From: an uncultured Sphingomonas sp.
GTDB taxonomy: Bacteria; Pseudomonadota; Alphaproteobacteria; Sphingomonadales; Sphingomonadaceae
NCBI RefSeq assembly: GCF_913778135.1
Contig: NZ_CAJYVU010000120.1
Location: 1-32,653, forward strand
Direction of reading: 5' to 3'
DNA: 32,653 nt
Positions 8,455 to 16,218 of the stretch are shown here, in pieces. The notes below the pieces were generated by a model. That model had not been told where the DNA came from. It worked only from the letters and a program-made list of their open reading frames with translations, and did not search any database. Made by a program: the position numbers and the translations under genes. The stretch's first letter is position 1; each line of letters opens with the position of its first letter.

Positions 8455-8742
8455 TGCAACGATTCCCCCTTGTTCGTGACACTTCTTTGCGGCCGAATTG
8501 GTTAACGCTGCGTATCGTTGCCGGTGGAACGGCAGATATTTTCCGGGCGCGGCCGCACAGGCACGCGCGGGATGTATCTACACACGGGCGAGGGCGCGCG
8601 AGGGGCCGTGCCCGGCATCAGGCCGCGGCGGATTTTCTCACGAAAAGTCGCTTAAGCCTGCCCGCACCCGGTCGTTTGATGCGGTGACGGCCCGACGAAA
8701 CGTGAAGCGGGCCCGGCAATCTCGATTGAAGGGGACTTCACC
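8455..8742. promoter_or_regulatory. Divergent control region between flbD-like gene and flagellin
   Basis: This 288-base stretch has no gene. It must hold the promoters of the minus-strand regulator operon and of fliC. Visible elements are TTGCCG (8518-8523) and CGGCAG (8530-8535) in everted arrangement, and CGGCAA-N6-TTGAAG (8714-8731) just before the fliC ribosome-binding site. These resemble the half-sites upstream of the two consensus sigma-54 promoters in this window. TTAACCAA on the minus strand (8505-8498) resembles a CtrA half-site. I found no convincing sigma-54 or sigma-28 core promoter for fliC. Confidence 0.45.
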
Positions 8743-10674
8743 GTGACCGTGATCAATTCCAATATCTCTTCGCTGCGCGCCGCCAACGCGTCGACCATGG
8801 CGAGCAAGTCGCTGGCGACCTCGATGGAGCGCCTGTCGACCGGCAAGCGCATCAACTCGGCCAAGGACGATGCCGCCGGCCTCGCCATCTCGAGCCGCAT
8901 GACCAGCCAGATCAAGTCGATGAACGTCGCGGTGCGCAACGCCAATGACGGCATCTCGATGGCGCAGACCGCGGAAGGCGCGCTCAGCGAAGTCACCAAC
9001 ATGCTGCAGCGCATGAAGGAGCTGGCGACCCAGTCGGCCAACGGCACGCTCGGCGCGTCGGACCGCAAGGCGCTCCAGGCCGAGGTCACGCAGCTGACTT
9101 CGCAGATCAACGACATCGCGAAGACGACGAACTTCAACGGCCTCAACCTGCTCGACGGTTCGGTCAAGGACCTGAAGCTTCAGACCGGCACGAACTCGGG
9201 CGAGTCCGTTTCCATGACGGTCGGTGCAGTGTCGGCCAGTGCGCTTGGCCTGACCGGCTACCGCGTCGAGGGTCAGCTGACCACCGGCCGCGTCGGCAGC
9301 CTTGCTACGCTGGCCAAGGGCGATATCCAGCTGAACGGCAAGGACGCGCTCGCAACCGATCAGTCGGCCGCGACCGACACGGCCAAGGCGCTCGCCACCG
9401 CGATCAACGCCAACACGTCGAAGACCGGCGTGTCGGCTACCGCCTACAACACGCTGACGAGCGGCACCGTATCGTCGACGGGCGTGGCCGACGGTGAGTT
9501 GGAGATCAATGGCATCGGCGTCACCGGCGCGAGCGCGGATGAGCTGGTCAAGAACATCAACCGCGACGTGGCCGGCGTCACTGCGACGCTCAAGGACGGC
9601 AAGATCACGCTGTCGAATGACACCGGCACGAAGATCAGCATCGGCGGCACTGCCTCGTCGAAGGGCGGCTTCACCGATGGCGACTTCGAAGGCTTCGTTG
9701 CGCTCAACAGCCAGAACGGTGCGGCGATCAGCGTGTCAAAGGGCGACGCGGGCGCGGCAGACGATTTCGCTGCCTTCGGTCTGAATGCCACGGGTGCCAA
9801 CGGATCGGTGACCGGCATTGGCGCCAGTGCGGACGCGCTGGCGGCGGGTGACGACCTGCGCATCAACGGTGTGTCGATCGGCAAGTCGAGCGATGCCTCG
9901 GCTGCATCGAAGGCAGCGGCGATCAACGCGGTGTCGGGCCAGACTGGCGTAACCGCAAGCGCGAGCAACCAGGTCACGCTTGATGTCGACCTTGCGAACG
10001 TTGCTGCGGACAAGTTCAGCATCAATGGTTCGGTCATCGACTTGACCGGCGCGACCGATACCGCTGGAGCCGTCAAGGCGATCAACGACGCGAACGTGTC
10101 GGGTATCAAGGCATCGACTGATGCGAATGGCAAGCTGGTGCTCAGCTCGGACACCGGACAGGACATCACGGTCAAGGACACGGGCACCTTCACCACAGCG
10201 GTCAAGAACGCCGACGGCTCGGCGGGCGTCAGCGACGGCTCGGCGGCCTCGCGCGGAACGATCACGCTGTCCTCGCCGAGCGGCTCCGACGTTCGCGTCG
10301 AGGGTTCGGCGGCCACGTTGACCAAGGTGGGTCTCACCGCGCAGGGCGGTAACGACGACACAGTCGCCGGTGCGCTCTCGATCGAGACGCAGGCGGGGGC
10401 ATCGCGCGCCATGTCGGTGATCGATGCCGCGATGGACAAGATCTCCGCCAGCCGCGGTGACCTGGGTGCGATGCAGAACCGGTTGGAAGTGACCGTCAAC
10501 AACCTGACGACCACCTCGACCAACCTGTCCGACGCGCGCAGCCGGATCGAGGACACCGATTTCTCGACCGAGACGACCAGCCTCGCCAAGGCGCAGATCC
10601 TGTCGCAGGCATCGACCGCGATGCTGGCGCAGGCCAACCAGTCGGCGCAGGGCGTGCTGAAGCTGCTCGGCTAA
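8743..10674 (+). CDS. fliC: Flagellin, large, with repeated flagellin-IN modules
   Basis: The 643-residue protein has the conserved flagellin ends that form the filament core. The N-terminal D0/D1 (about 1-150) starts [11 protein letters not shown] and includes [20 protein letters not shown]. The C-terminal D1/D0 (about 555-643) ends near [17 protein letters not shown]. Between them lies an enlarged surface domain with about four related modules starting at or near residues 197, 256, 373 and 427, each with an INGxx(V/I) strand followed by a helix and a VTA-type strand, as in the flagellin-IN motif. The start is GTG, with AAGGGGA eight bases upstream. It is monocistronic with its own terminator. 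No fliD, fliS or second flagellin gene is adjacent, unlike many flagellin loci. Confidence 0.97.
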   Translation: MTVINSNISSLRAANASTMASKSLATSMERLSTGKRINSAKDDAAGLAISSRMTSQIKSMNVAVRNANDGISMAQTAEGALSEVTNMLQRMKELATQSANGTLGASDRKALQAEVTQLTSQINDIAKTTNFNGLNLLDGSVKDLKLQTGTNSGESVSMTVGAVSASALGLTGYRVEGQLTTGRVGSLATLAKGDIQLNGKDALATDQSAATDTAKALATAINANTSKTGVSATAYNTLTSGTVSSTGVADGELEINGIGVTGASADELVKNINRDVAGVTATLKDGKITLSNDTGTKISIGGTASSKGGFTDGDFEGFVALNSQNGAAISVSKGDAGAADDFAAFGLNATGANGSVTGIGASADALAAGDDLRINGVSIGKSSDASAASKAAAINAVSGQTGVTASASNQVTLDVDLANVAADKFSINGSVIDLTGATDTAGAVKAINDANVSGIKASTDANGKLVLSSDTGQDITVKDTGTFTTAVKNADGSAGVSDGSAASRGTITLSSPSGSDVRVEGSAATLTKVGLTAQGGNDDTVAGALSIETQAGASRAMSVIDAAMDKISASRGDLGAMQNRLEVTVNNLTTTSTNLSDARSRIEDTDFSTETTSLAKAQILSQASTAMLAQANQSAQGVLKLLG

Positions 10675-10700
10675 GCCCGACCCTGCCTTGGGGTGAAACG

Positions 10701-10735
10701 AAGCCCCGGCGGTCACGCGACCGCCGGGGCTTTCG
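10701..10735 (+). terminator. Intrinsic terminator of fliC
   Basis: A perfect 14-bp stem (10701-10714 with 10719-10732) closes an ACGC tetraloop 26 bases after the fliC stop. The stem is very GC-rich and ends in TTT followed by CGCTT. It isolates the flagellin transcript. Confidence 0.88.
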
Positions 10736-10962
10736 CTTGTGCAAGGCGCATCCGGCGCTGTCCTACACGCGCGCGGTACGCCAGGGCGCCACTCCGCTAC
10801 TCTTTAACATCGCTATATTCGCCCGCGCGCAGCCGCGCGCGCCCGCGCACATGCGTAGGCGCGTGACCTTCGGAACTTTCCGGGACCTTTCGCGCGTGCC
10901 ACCGATGACGACATGCGGCACTCAGTCAACTTGCCTCGACGACGCTCGTCTCGACCGGTTAG
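10736..10962. other. Non-coding gap after flagellin
   Basis: About 227 bases between the fliC terminator and the end of the small acidic gene. I see no gene or RNA. A short AT-richer patch (about 10799-10818) stands out from the GC-rich background but does not match a promoter I recognise. Confidence 0.4.
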
Positions 10963-11139
10963 CTACTCGCCGCCCTGCACGGTCAGGTCGTCGGTATCCA
11001 TGTCGGTGCCGTCGTCGTGCGCGGCCGTGTCGTCGTCGTCCTCGGCCGGGCGGCGCTCCGCTTCGTGGCCGATCGGGACGCCGCTCGCATCCACGTCGCC
11101 GATCGGCTGCTCGGGTTCGGGGCTACGCTGGTCGGTCAT
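10963..11139 (-). CDS. Small acidic protein of unknown function (58 residues)
   Basis: The ATG at 11139 is preceded by AAGGAG seven bases upstream, a strong ribosome-binding site that supports a real gene. The product is hydrophilic, with no membrane helix or cysteine, and its second half is very acidic (runs such as EDDDDTAAHDDGTDMDTDD). It is probably disordered. It lies downstream of fliA on the same strand, but behind a good terminator, so it depends on readthrough or on a promoter within about 100 bases. I do not recognise a family. The charge and Pro/Asp richness resemble many uncharacterised short alphaproteobacterial proteins. Confidence 0.6.
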   Translation of the reverse strand: MTDQRSPEPEQPIGDVDASGVPIGHEAERRPAEDDDDTAAHDDGTDMDTDDLTVQGGE

Positions 11140-11177
11140 CTGATCTCTCCTTCGCACCCCAAACGCACCGCGCGCGC

Positions 11178-11214
11178 AAAAGAAACCCCGCCGGCGCTTG
11201 GGGCGCGGGCGGGG
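11178..11214 (-). terminator. Intrinsic terminator after fliA
   Basis: On the minus strand a 12-bp stem with one mismatch (11214-11203 with 11197-11186) and a five-base loop is followed by TTTCTTTT (11185-11178). It lies 25 bases past the fliA stop and ends the motA-like/flgA/flgM/flhA/fliA block. Confidence 0.85.
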
Positions 11215-11239
11215 CAGGTCGGGAGAAGTCAGGGCAGCG

Positions 11240-12001
11240 TCAGCGGCGCAGCATCGCCTTCTTGAGCTTGGCATGCGCGGCGCCCTTGATCTGGCACACG
11301 CGTGCGGCACCCACACCCAGCACCTGGCCGATCTCGTCGAGGTTCAGCTCCTCGACGTGATACAGCTGGATCACCAGCTGCTCGCGCTCGGGCAGGCTGG
11401 CGATCGCCGCGATCAGCGCGTCGCGCTGCTCGGCTTCGGCCAGTTGCGTGAAGGCGTCGGGCTCGTCGCTCGCGAACCACGGCTGGTCGTCGGCATAGAC
11501 CTCGTCGATCGATTCATACTTGATCGCGTCCGCACTGGCATAGTCGCTGCGCAGCTTCTCGATCGAAACGCCGAGCCGATCGGCCAATTCGCGCTCGACC
11601 GGCGCGCGGCCGAGTTCATGCGACAGCGCGTTGGTCGCGCGCGTGAATTCGCGTCGACGGCGGATCGCGCCGCGCGTCATCGCGGCGTGGCGGCGCAGCT
11701 CGTCGATCATGCTGCCGCGCAGCCGCGTGGTCAGATATTGCTTGAACGTCACCTGGCCGCGATCTTCCCAGCCCGACGCCGCCTCGACCAACGCGACCAG
11801 CCCGACCTGGATCAGATCCTCGACCTCGACCGCGGTCGAGACCGAGCCATGGACATGCCATGCGATCCGACGGACGAGCGGCAGATGCGCCTGCACCAGC
11901 GCCGCGTCGTCACGCGCGCGTACGCGCGGACTATAGGTGAGGGGGGGCGTCGCGACAGGCTGCGCGTCGGCGAACGCGTTCCGCATGGGCTCGGCGCTCA
12001 T
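11240..12001 (-). CDS. fliA: Flagellar sigma factor FliA (sigma-28)
   Basis: The 253-residue protein has sigma-70 family regions 2, 3 and 4 without region 1, the layout of FliA/WhiG. Region 2 includes VEDLIQVGLVALVEAASGW and the aromatic-poor DNA-melting part that follows, ending RLRGSMIDELRR. Region 4 carries LPEREQLVIQLYHVEELNLD and the helix-turn-helix EIGQVLGVGAARVCQIKGAA. FliA directs RNA polymerase to late flagellar genes and is held inactive by FlgM until the hook is complete. The start overlaps the flhA stop by four bases. Its antagonist flgM lies upstream in the same gene block. Confidence 0.96.
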   Translation of the reverse strand: MSAEPMRNAFADAQPVATPPLTYSPRVRARDDAALVQAHLPLVRRIAWHVHGSVSTAVEVEDLIQVGLVALVEAASGWEDRGQVTFKQYLTTRLRGSMIDELRRHAAMTRGAIRRRREFTRATNALSHELGRAPVERELADRLGVSIEKLRSDYASADAIKYESIDEVYADDQPWFASDEPDAFTQLAEAEQRDALIAAIASLPEREQLVIQLYHVEELNLDEIGQVLGVGAARVCQIKGAAHAKLKKAMLRR

Positions 12002-14088
12002 GCGGCGAGCGCCTGCTGGTGGCCGACATGCGCGGGTTGCGCCGCACCGCCGATCACGGCGACGACCTCGACGGCCTTGTCCTCGGGTACTTCAAAGAAG
12101 CTCATGACAGGGGTATCCGGCAGAACGGTTCGAACGAGTTTGCGCACCGCCACGCGGATCGCGGGCTGGACGACGAGTGCGAAGGGCTTGGCCTCGGCGA
12201 TCATCGGCTGCGCCGCGGCTTGCAGCGCGTCGACGATGCGGCGACCCAGATCGGGCTCGATCACGTGGCGGCGCGACGGATCGGCGCGGACGGCTTGGCC
12301 GAGCAATTGCTCCAGCCCGCCTTCCAGCGTCATCACGCGCAGCGGCTCGCGCACGCCCGCCAGTTTCTGGATGATGAGGCCACCCAGCAGCGGCCTTGCC
12401 AGCTCGACGATCTCTTCGGCATTGGCGCTGTGCTGCGCCGAGGCCGAGATCGCAGCCGCAATGCGGCGGAATTCTTTCAAGGTGACGCCTTCCGCCAGTA
12501 GCGCGCGCAGCACCGCGGTCAGCGTGGTGAGCGGCAGCGGGTTGGGCGACAGCGACGCGACCAGCTGCGGCGAGCGCTCCTTCAATCCATCGAGCAGCGC
12601 CTGCACCTCGTCCGCACCCAGCAGGTCGGACGAATTGGCGCCGAGCGCGTGGTTCAGATGCGTCGCGATCACGGTGCCCGCGTCGACCACCAAATAACCC
12701 TGACCGGTCGCGGCATCGGCGTCGCCCGGTGCGATCCAGGTCGCGTCGAGCCCGAAGGTCGGATCCTTTGCCTTCTTGCCCAGCAGCTCACCGAAGCCCT
12801 GCCCGGTGTCGAGCGCCAGCATCTCGTCGGGCGACACCTGATCCTCGCCGACGCACACGCCGCCCAGCATCAGGCGATAGGTGTAGGGCGCGAGATTGAT
12901 GTCGTCGCGCACGCGGACCTGCGGCACGACGAAGCCGAGCTCCTTCGACAGCTGGCGGCGAACCCCGGTGATCCGCGCCATCAGCGGCGCACCGCGGCGC
13001 TCGTCGACCAGCGGCACCAGGCCGTAACCGATGTCGAGGTTGACCATCATGCCCTCGGTCACCTCGTCCCAGCCGATCTTCGACAGATCGGGTGCCTCGG
13101 CGACGGGCGCCGGCTCGGCGGGGGCAGGGCGCTTGGCGATCTGGTTGAGCTTCCACGCGGCGAAGCCGGCAATCGCGGCGATCGGCAGGATGACGAGGTG
13201 CGGCATGCCCGGCAGGATGCCGAGCAGCGTCAGGATCGCGGCAACCGGCGTCCAGGTGCGCGCGGAGCCGAACTGGCTGCCGATCTGGCCCGCCAGGTCC
13301 TTCTCCGACTTGACGCGGGTCACGATCGAGGCGGCAGCGATCGACAGCAGCAGTGCGGGCACCTGCGCGACCAGCGCGTCGCCGATCGCGAGCATGGTAT
13401 AGGTCTGCGCTGCCTTGGCGATGCCGAGCCCGTGGCTGACCGGACCCAGGATCAGTCCGCCGACGATGTTGGCGGCGAGGATCAGCAGCCCCGCGACCGC
13501 GTCGCCCTTCACGAACTTCGACGAACCGTCCATCGATCCGTAGAACTCGGCCTCGGTCGCGACATCGACGCGGCGCTTCTTGGCTTCGTCTGGCGTGATG
13601 AGGCCCGCGTTCAGGTCGGCGTCGATCGCCATCTGCTTGCCGGGCAATGCGTCGAGCGTGAAGCGCGCCGACACCTCCGACACGCGGCCCGCGCCCTTTG
13701 TCACGACAATCAGGTTGATGATGACGATGATCGCGAACACGAACAGGCCGACGACATAGTCGCCCCCGATCACGAAGGTGCCGAACGCCTCGATCACGTG
13801 GCCCGCGGCCGACTCGCCCTCGTGCCCGTGGACCAGCACGACGCGGGTCGACGCGACGTTCAGGCCGAGCCGGAACAGCGTCGCGAACAGCAGCACGGTC
13901 GGAAACGCGGAGAAGTCGAGCGGCTTCTCGGCGTTCAGCGCGACCATCAGCACCGCCAGGCTGATCGTGATGTTCATGATGAAGAAGATGTCGAGCATGG
14001 CGGCCGGGATCGGCACCACCATCAGCACGACGAGCAGCAGGATCGCGGCGGGCAGCGCCGCCTGACGCGCGTTGGCGAGCAGCTTCAT
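11998..14088 (-). CDS. flhA: Flagellar export gate protein FlhA
   Basis: The 696-residue protein is full length for FlhA, the large ring subunit of the export gate. The N-terminal half has about eight membrane helices starting near residue 10. The family signature around 62-85 (FPTVLLFATLFRLGLNVAST) is clear. The C-terminal half is the cytoplasmic domain that docks chaperone-substrate complexes and FliJ. It begins one base after the transglycosylase stop and overlaps fliA by four bases. Partners flhB, fliP, fliQ and fliR are not in the window. Confidence 0.97.
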   Translation of the reverse strand: MKLLANARQAALPAAILLLVVLMVVPIPAAMLDIFFIMNITISLAVLMVALNAEKPLDFSAFPTVLLFATLFRLGLNVASTRVVLVHGHEGESAAGHVIEAFGTFVIGGDYVVGLFVFAIIVIINLIVVTKGAGRVSEVSARFTLDALPGKQMAIDADLNAGLITPDEAKKRRVDVATEAEFYGSMDGSSKFVKGDAVAGLLILAANIVGGLILGPVSHGLGIAKAAQTYTMLAIGDALVAQVPALLLSIAAASIVTRVKSEKDLAGQIGSQFGSARTWTPVAAILTLLGILPGMPHLVILPIAAIAGFAAWKLNQIAKRPAPAEPAPVAEAPDLSKIGWDEVTEGMMVNLDIGYGLVPLVDERRGAPLMARITGVRRQLSKELGFVVPQVRVRDDINLAPYTYRLMLGGVCVGEDQVSPDEMLALDTGQGFGELLGKKAKDPTFGLDATWIAPGDADAATGQGYLVVDAGTVIATHLNHALGANSSDLLGADEVQALLDGLKERSPQLVASLSPNPLPLTTLTAVLRALLAEGVTLKEFRRIAAAISASAQHSANAEEIVELARPLLGGLIIQKLAGVREPLRVMTLEGGLEQLLGQAVRADPSRRHVIEPDLGRRIVDALQAAAQPMIAEAKPFALVVQPAIRVAVRKLVRTVLPDTPVMSFFEVPEDKAVEVVAVIGGAAQPAHVGHQQALAA

Positions 14089-14089
14089 G

Positions 14090-14968
14090 TCAGCGGCCCC
14101 CCATCGACGCGAGCATCAGATAGGCGAGCCGCGCATTGTCGGGGCTGGGGCGCAGCAGCGACGCCTGGCTTGACGCCTGACCCTTGATCTGGCCCCCCAA
14201 TTGCCCGAGCGTGGAGCGCGCCCATGACAGCGCATCGCTCGCGCTCTCGCCCGCGCCGGTCACGACCGTGGCATCGCCACCCATTCCCAGCGCCTGCGCG
14301 GCGAATTGCATCGTCGACAGGCCGCCGGTTGAAGCGACGCCGCTGCCCGACGCGTCCGCGCCGTCACCCAGCTTGCTGGCGAAGCGTTGATAGACCTCGG
14401 ACAACGAGCGTGCGCTGCCGTCGCTCGAATAGAAGACGCTGCGGTTGGCGTGCGCGGCGGCGGGGAACAGGCTCGCGGCATCGCGCCCCGGATTGTTCGC
14501 CATCGCCGACAGGAACTGCTTGGCGCCGCCCAATCCCAGGAAATGCGCCATGTAGAGGTCGGTGCCGGTCGCGGTGCGCCCGGTCGCGCCCTCAATCGCG
14601 GCCTTGTTGTCGCTGGCGTGCTCTGCCGCCATCAGGCTGGCGACCTCGGGATCGTTGCGAAGCCCTAGCACCGCCTGGCGATTGCCGCCGGCGACGACGT
14701 AGCGCCCGCCGACCTTCTGGATGCTGTCGGCCGCCCAGCTGAGCCCATGCTCGCCGCCGTGCTGCTTCATCACCGCGAGCCAGCTCTGCTCGATGAATTG
14801 GTACAGCCCGCTCGCTGATGAGGTGCCCGCGCGTGCGTTGGCATTGAAGCCGCTTTCCAGCTTCGCCTGACCCATCAGGTAATCGAAGTCGATGCCGGTA
14901 CGCGCCGCCGCCCGCTGGATCGCGGAGGTGACGCGCTGGCTCGCACTGGTGATCGCGGAAACGCTCAT
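14090..14968 (-). CDS. Lytic transglycosylase (SLT domain), probable flagellar rod-penetration enzyme
   Basis: The 292-residue protein has a lysozyme-like SLT domain at its N-terminus. The likely catalytic Glu is E38 in KLESGFN, and GLYQFIEQSW (54-63) is a typical family motif. The C-terminal about 90 residues are Ser/Gly/Ala-rich and probably unstructured. No classical signal peptide is seen from this start, so it may leave through the flagellar export gate. I chose the ATG at 14968 because a consensus sigma-54 promoter occupies 15022-15006, ruling out longer starts. The FlgJ-like protein in this window lacks a hydrolase domain, so this enzyme probably cuts peptidoglycan for the rod, as SltF does in Rhodobacter. 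Start signals are weak. Confidence 0.88.
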   Translation of the reverse strand: MSVSAITSASQRVTSAIQRAAARTGIDFDYLMGQAKLESGFNANARAGTSSASGLYQFIEQSWLAVMKQHGGEHGLSWAADSIQKVGGRYVVAGGNRQAVLGLRNDPEVASLMAAEHASDNKAAIEGATGRTATGTDLYMAHFLGLGGAKQFLSAMANNPGRDAASLFPAAAHANRSVFYSSDGSARSLSEVYQRFASKLGDGADASGSGVASTGGLSTMQFAAQALGMGGDATVVTGAGESASDALSWARSTLGQLGGQIKGQASSQASLLRPSPDNARLAYLMLASMGGR

Positions 14969-15005
14969 GCTGATCTGAAAAGGCCCTGTTACGAGCCGGA
15001 CGATC

Positions 15006-15022
15006 AGCAAGGGTCGTGCCAA
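15006..15022 (-). promoter_or_regulatory. Consensus sigma-54 promoter before the transglycosylase-flhA-fliA unit
   Basis: Read on the minus strand, the site is TTGGCACG-ACCC-TTGCT, a full match to YTGGCACG-N4-TTGCW with the GG and GC ten bases apart. Transcription would start near 14996, leaving a leader of about 28 bases to the ATG at 14968. The -12 side continues TTGCTGAT, the same extension as in the flgB promoter. A small hairpin sequence (15019-15041) overlaps the -24 side but has no T-run. Confidence 0.85.
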
Positions 15023-15050
15023 GCGCGTTCACGCGCCTTGGCAGCGCGCC

Positions 15051-15362
15051 TCAGGCGTAGGCGAGCTTGCCGCGGCCGTAGGCGCCGGCATTGTCACCGG
15101 ACAAGACTTGCAGGCGGCGGCGAACATTTGCCGCCATCAGGTTCACGTAGATGCGGCAGGTGTCGTTCAGCCGGTCGGCTTCTTCCGCCAGCCCGCGAAG
15201 TTCGGGGGTGGCAGGGCCGTCGCCAAGTGTCTGCAAGGTTTCGATCGCGCGCAGCTTGCCGCTGGTCGCGCGTTCTAGGCCCGCGACATCGTTGGTCTTG
15301 AGCGCGGCGATCTCGGCGTGAAGCGCGTCGATCACGCGGACCAGGGCATCACGACGCGTCAT
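15051..15362 (-). CDS. flgN: FlgN-like export chaperone
   Basis: This 103-residue protein is mostly helical and follows the pattern of FlgN: an N-terminal helix (VIDALHAEIAALKTND), a middle loop, then a C-terminal helix with LNDTCRIYVNLMAANVRRRL. FlgN binds the hook-filament junction proteins FlgK and FlgL and delivers them to the export gate; both are encoded in this window. Its first 14 bases overlap the end of flgM, giving coupled flgM-flgN expression as in enterobacteria. FlgN sequences diverge strongly, so the name depends on helical pattern, length and position. Confidence 0.75.
   Translation of the reverse strand: MTRRDALVRVIDALHAEIAALKTNDVAGLERATSGKLRAIETLQTLGDGPATPELRGLAEEADRLNDTCRIYVNLMAANVRRRLQVLSGDNAGAYGRGKLAYA
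15118..15133 (-). promoter_or_regulatory. Candidate activator dyad upstream of the transglycosylase promoter
   Basis: CGGCGA-N4-TTGCCG lies inside flgN, centred about 130 bases before the predicted sigma-54 start. It differs at one base from CGGCAA-N4-TTGCCG seen upstream of flgB. It could be an enhancer site for the FlbD-like activator; a chance match in GC-rich coding sequence is possible. Confidence 0.4.
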
Positions 15363-15639
15363 GCGACATCCACTCGTATTTGGCGGCGATCAGCGCGTCG
15401 GCGACGCTGGCGGGCGACAAGGGAAAGCGACCGTTCTCGACCGCTTCCTTGATCAGCGCGATCCGCGTCACGTCCATCGGCGCGGACGCGGCCATGACAC
15501 GCGCCAGCGTGGGTGCGGCGGCGGCGGGAGTCTGTGCAGGCGCGGTCGTCACCGCGGGCGCGGCATTTGCCACCCGCGTGACTGCGCCGATGCGCAGATC
15601 GTTTGCCTTGATCGTCGTCGGTTTGACCGATTCCACCAT
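15349..15639 (-). CDS. flgM: Anti-sigma-28 factor FlgM
   Basis: The 96-residue protein has a disordered Ala/Pro/Thr-rich N-terminal half, starting MVESVKPTTIKAND. Its C-terminal half has the FlgM helices: a segment with DVTRIALIKEAVENGRFPLS, then SVADALIAAKYEW. The RI..IK.A...G.Y/F pattern is the sigma-binding signature. FlgM binds FliA in the cytoplasm and is exported once the hook is finished, releasing sigma-28. Being in one gene block with fliA is a compact arrangement. The gap before it contains a possible sigma-28 promoter, and AGGTGCGGAC precedes the ATG. Confidence 0.88.
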   Translation of the reverse strand: MVESVKPTTIKANDLRIGAVTRVANAAPAVTTAPAQTPAAAAPTLARVMAASAPMDVTRIALIKEAVENGRFPLSPASVADALIAAKYEWMSHDAS

Positions 15640-15672
15640 GTCCGCACCTGTTGGTTGTCGCTGACATGCAGA

Positions 15673-15699
15673 GAAACGGCCGTTGCGTGGCGGACTTTA
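15673..15699 (-). promoter_or_regulatory. Possible sigma-28 promoter of flgM
   Basis: On the minus strand TAAAGTCC, 11 bases, then GCCGTTTC. The enteric FliA consensus is TAAAGTTT-N11-GCCGATAA, so 10 of 16 positions match with exact spacing. It lies 34 bases before the flgM ATG in the only sizeable gap between flgA and flgM. A sigma-28 promoter on flgM is known in Salmonella. Confidence 0.4.
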
Positions 15700-15708
15700 G
15701 TAGTTTTT

Positions 15709-16218
15709 TCACTCGCTCCAGCCGGGCAGCGTCGCGCGGCCCGCGTCGACCGCCACCGCCTGTACCGGACGCGGGGTGCCGTCGACGCGCACCATGAAGC
15801 GCGCTCCGGGCGCGGCATCGGCGATCGCGACGCCCTCGCGGGTGATCGAGAAGCCTTCGGACCCCGCCTCGATTGTAACGGGATCACCGCGGCGGATGAC
15901 GGGCGGCGCGGCCTTGGGCGTCATCGCCGCGCCCGCATTCATCACGGCCGGTGTTGCCGGCGCGGCGCGCGGCGGCGCCAGCACGGGAACGAAGATGCGC
16001 CAATCGGGACCGGCGCAAGACACCACTACCGCGTCATGCGCCTCGCTGCGCCACGAAAGCGCGACGGTCGGGCATTGCGCCAGCCGCAGCCTTGGGTCGA
16101 CCGGCGCGCGCGCGCCGCCTTCGCTGCCGACCGGCCGCGCGGTGAACGCGGCCACCGCGCGGTCGAGCGAGCCGGTGTCTTGGAACGACGCGGCGGCGAG
16201 TAGCGATAGAATGATCAT
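15709..16218 (-). CDS. flgA: P-ring assembly chaperone FlgA
   Basis: The 169-residue protein begins with a short hydrophobic signal sequence (MIILSLLAAASFQ), so it should be periplasmic. The C-terminal half is an SAF-type domain: VIRRGDPVTIEAGSEGFSI and later GARFMVRVDG, typical of FlgA. FlgA helps FlgI assemble into the P-ring. It is short beside the enteric protein (about 219 residues), lacking part of the N-terminal region. Its ATG overlaps the stop of the motB-like gene by four bases, tying it to the stator-like pair. FlgI is encoded on the opposite strand in the flgB operon. Confidence 0.88.
   Translation of the reverse strand: MIILSLLAAASFQDTGSLDRAVAAFTARPVGSEGGARAPVDPRLRLAQCPTVALSWRSEAHDAVVVSCAGPDWRIFVPVLAPPRAAPATPAVMNAGAAMTPKAAPPVIRRGDPVTIEAGSEGFSITREGVAIADAAPGARFMVRVDGTPRPVQAVAVDAGRATLPGWSE

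Noticed and set aside
8476..8490. GTGACACTTCTTTGC upstream of flagellin as a sigma-54 promoter
   Set aside because: The invariant GG is GA and the spacing is one base short.
8601..8618. GGGGCCGTGCCCGGCA upstream of flagellin as a sigma-54 promoter
   Set aside because: GG and GC have correct spacing, but the rest matches poorly; such matches are expected by chance in DNA this GC-rich.
8641..8670. GAAAAGTCG upstream of flagellin as a sigma-28 -35 element
   Set aside because: No GCCGATAA-like -10 sequence occurs 10-12 bases downstream.
11198..14187. Long plus-strand open frames opposite fliA and flhA
   Set aside because: They lie entirely opposite well-supported genes and have shadow-like composition with no recognisable domain.
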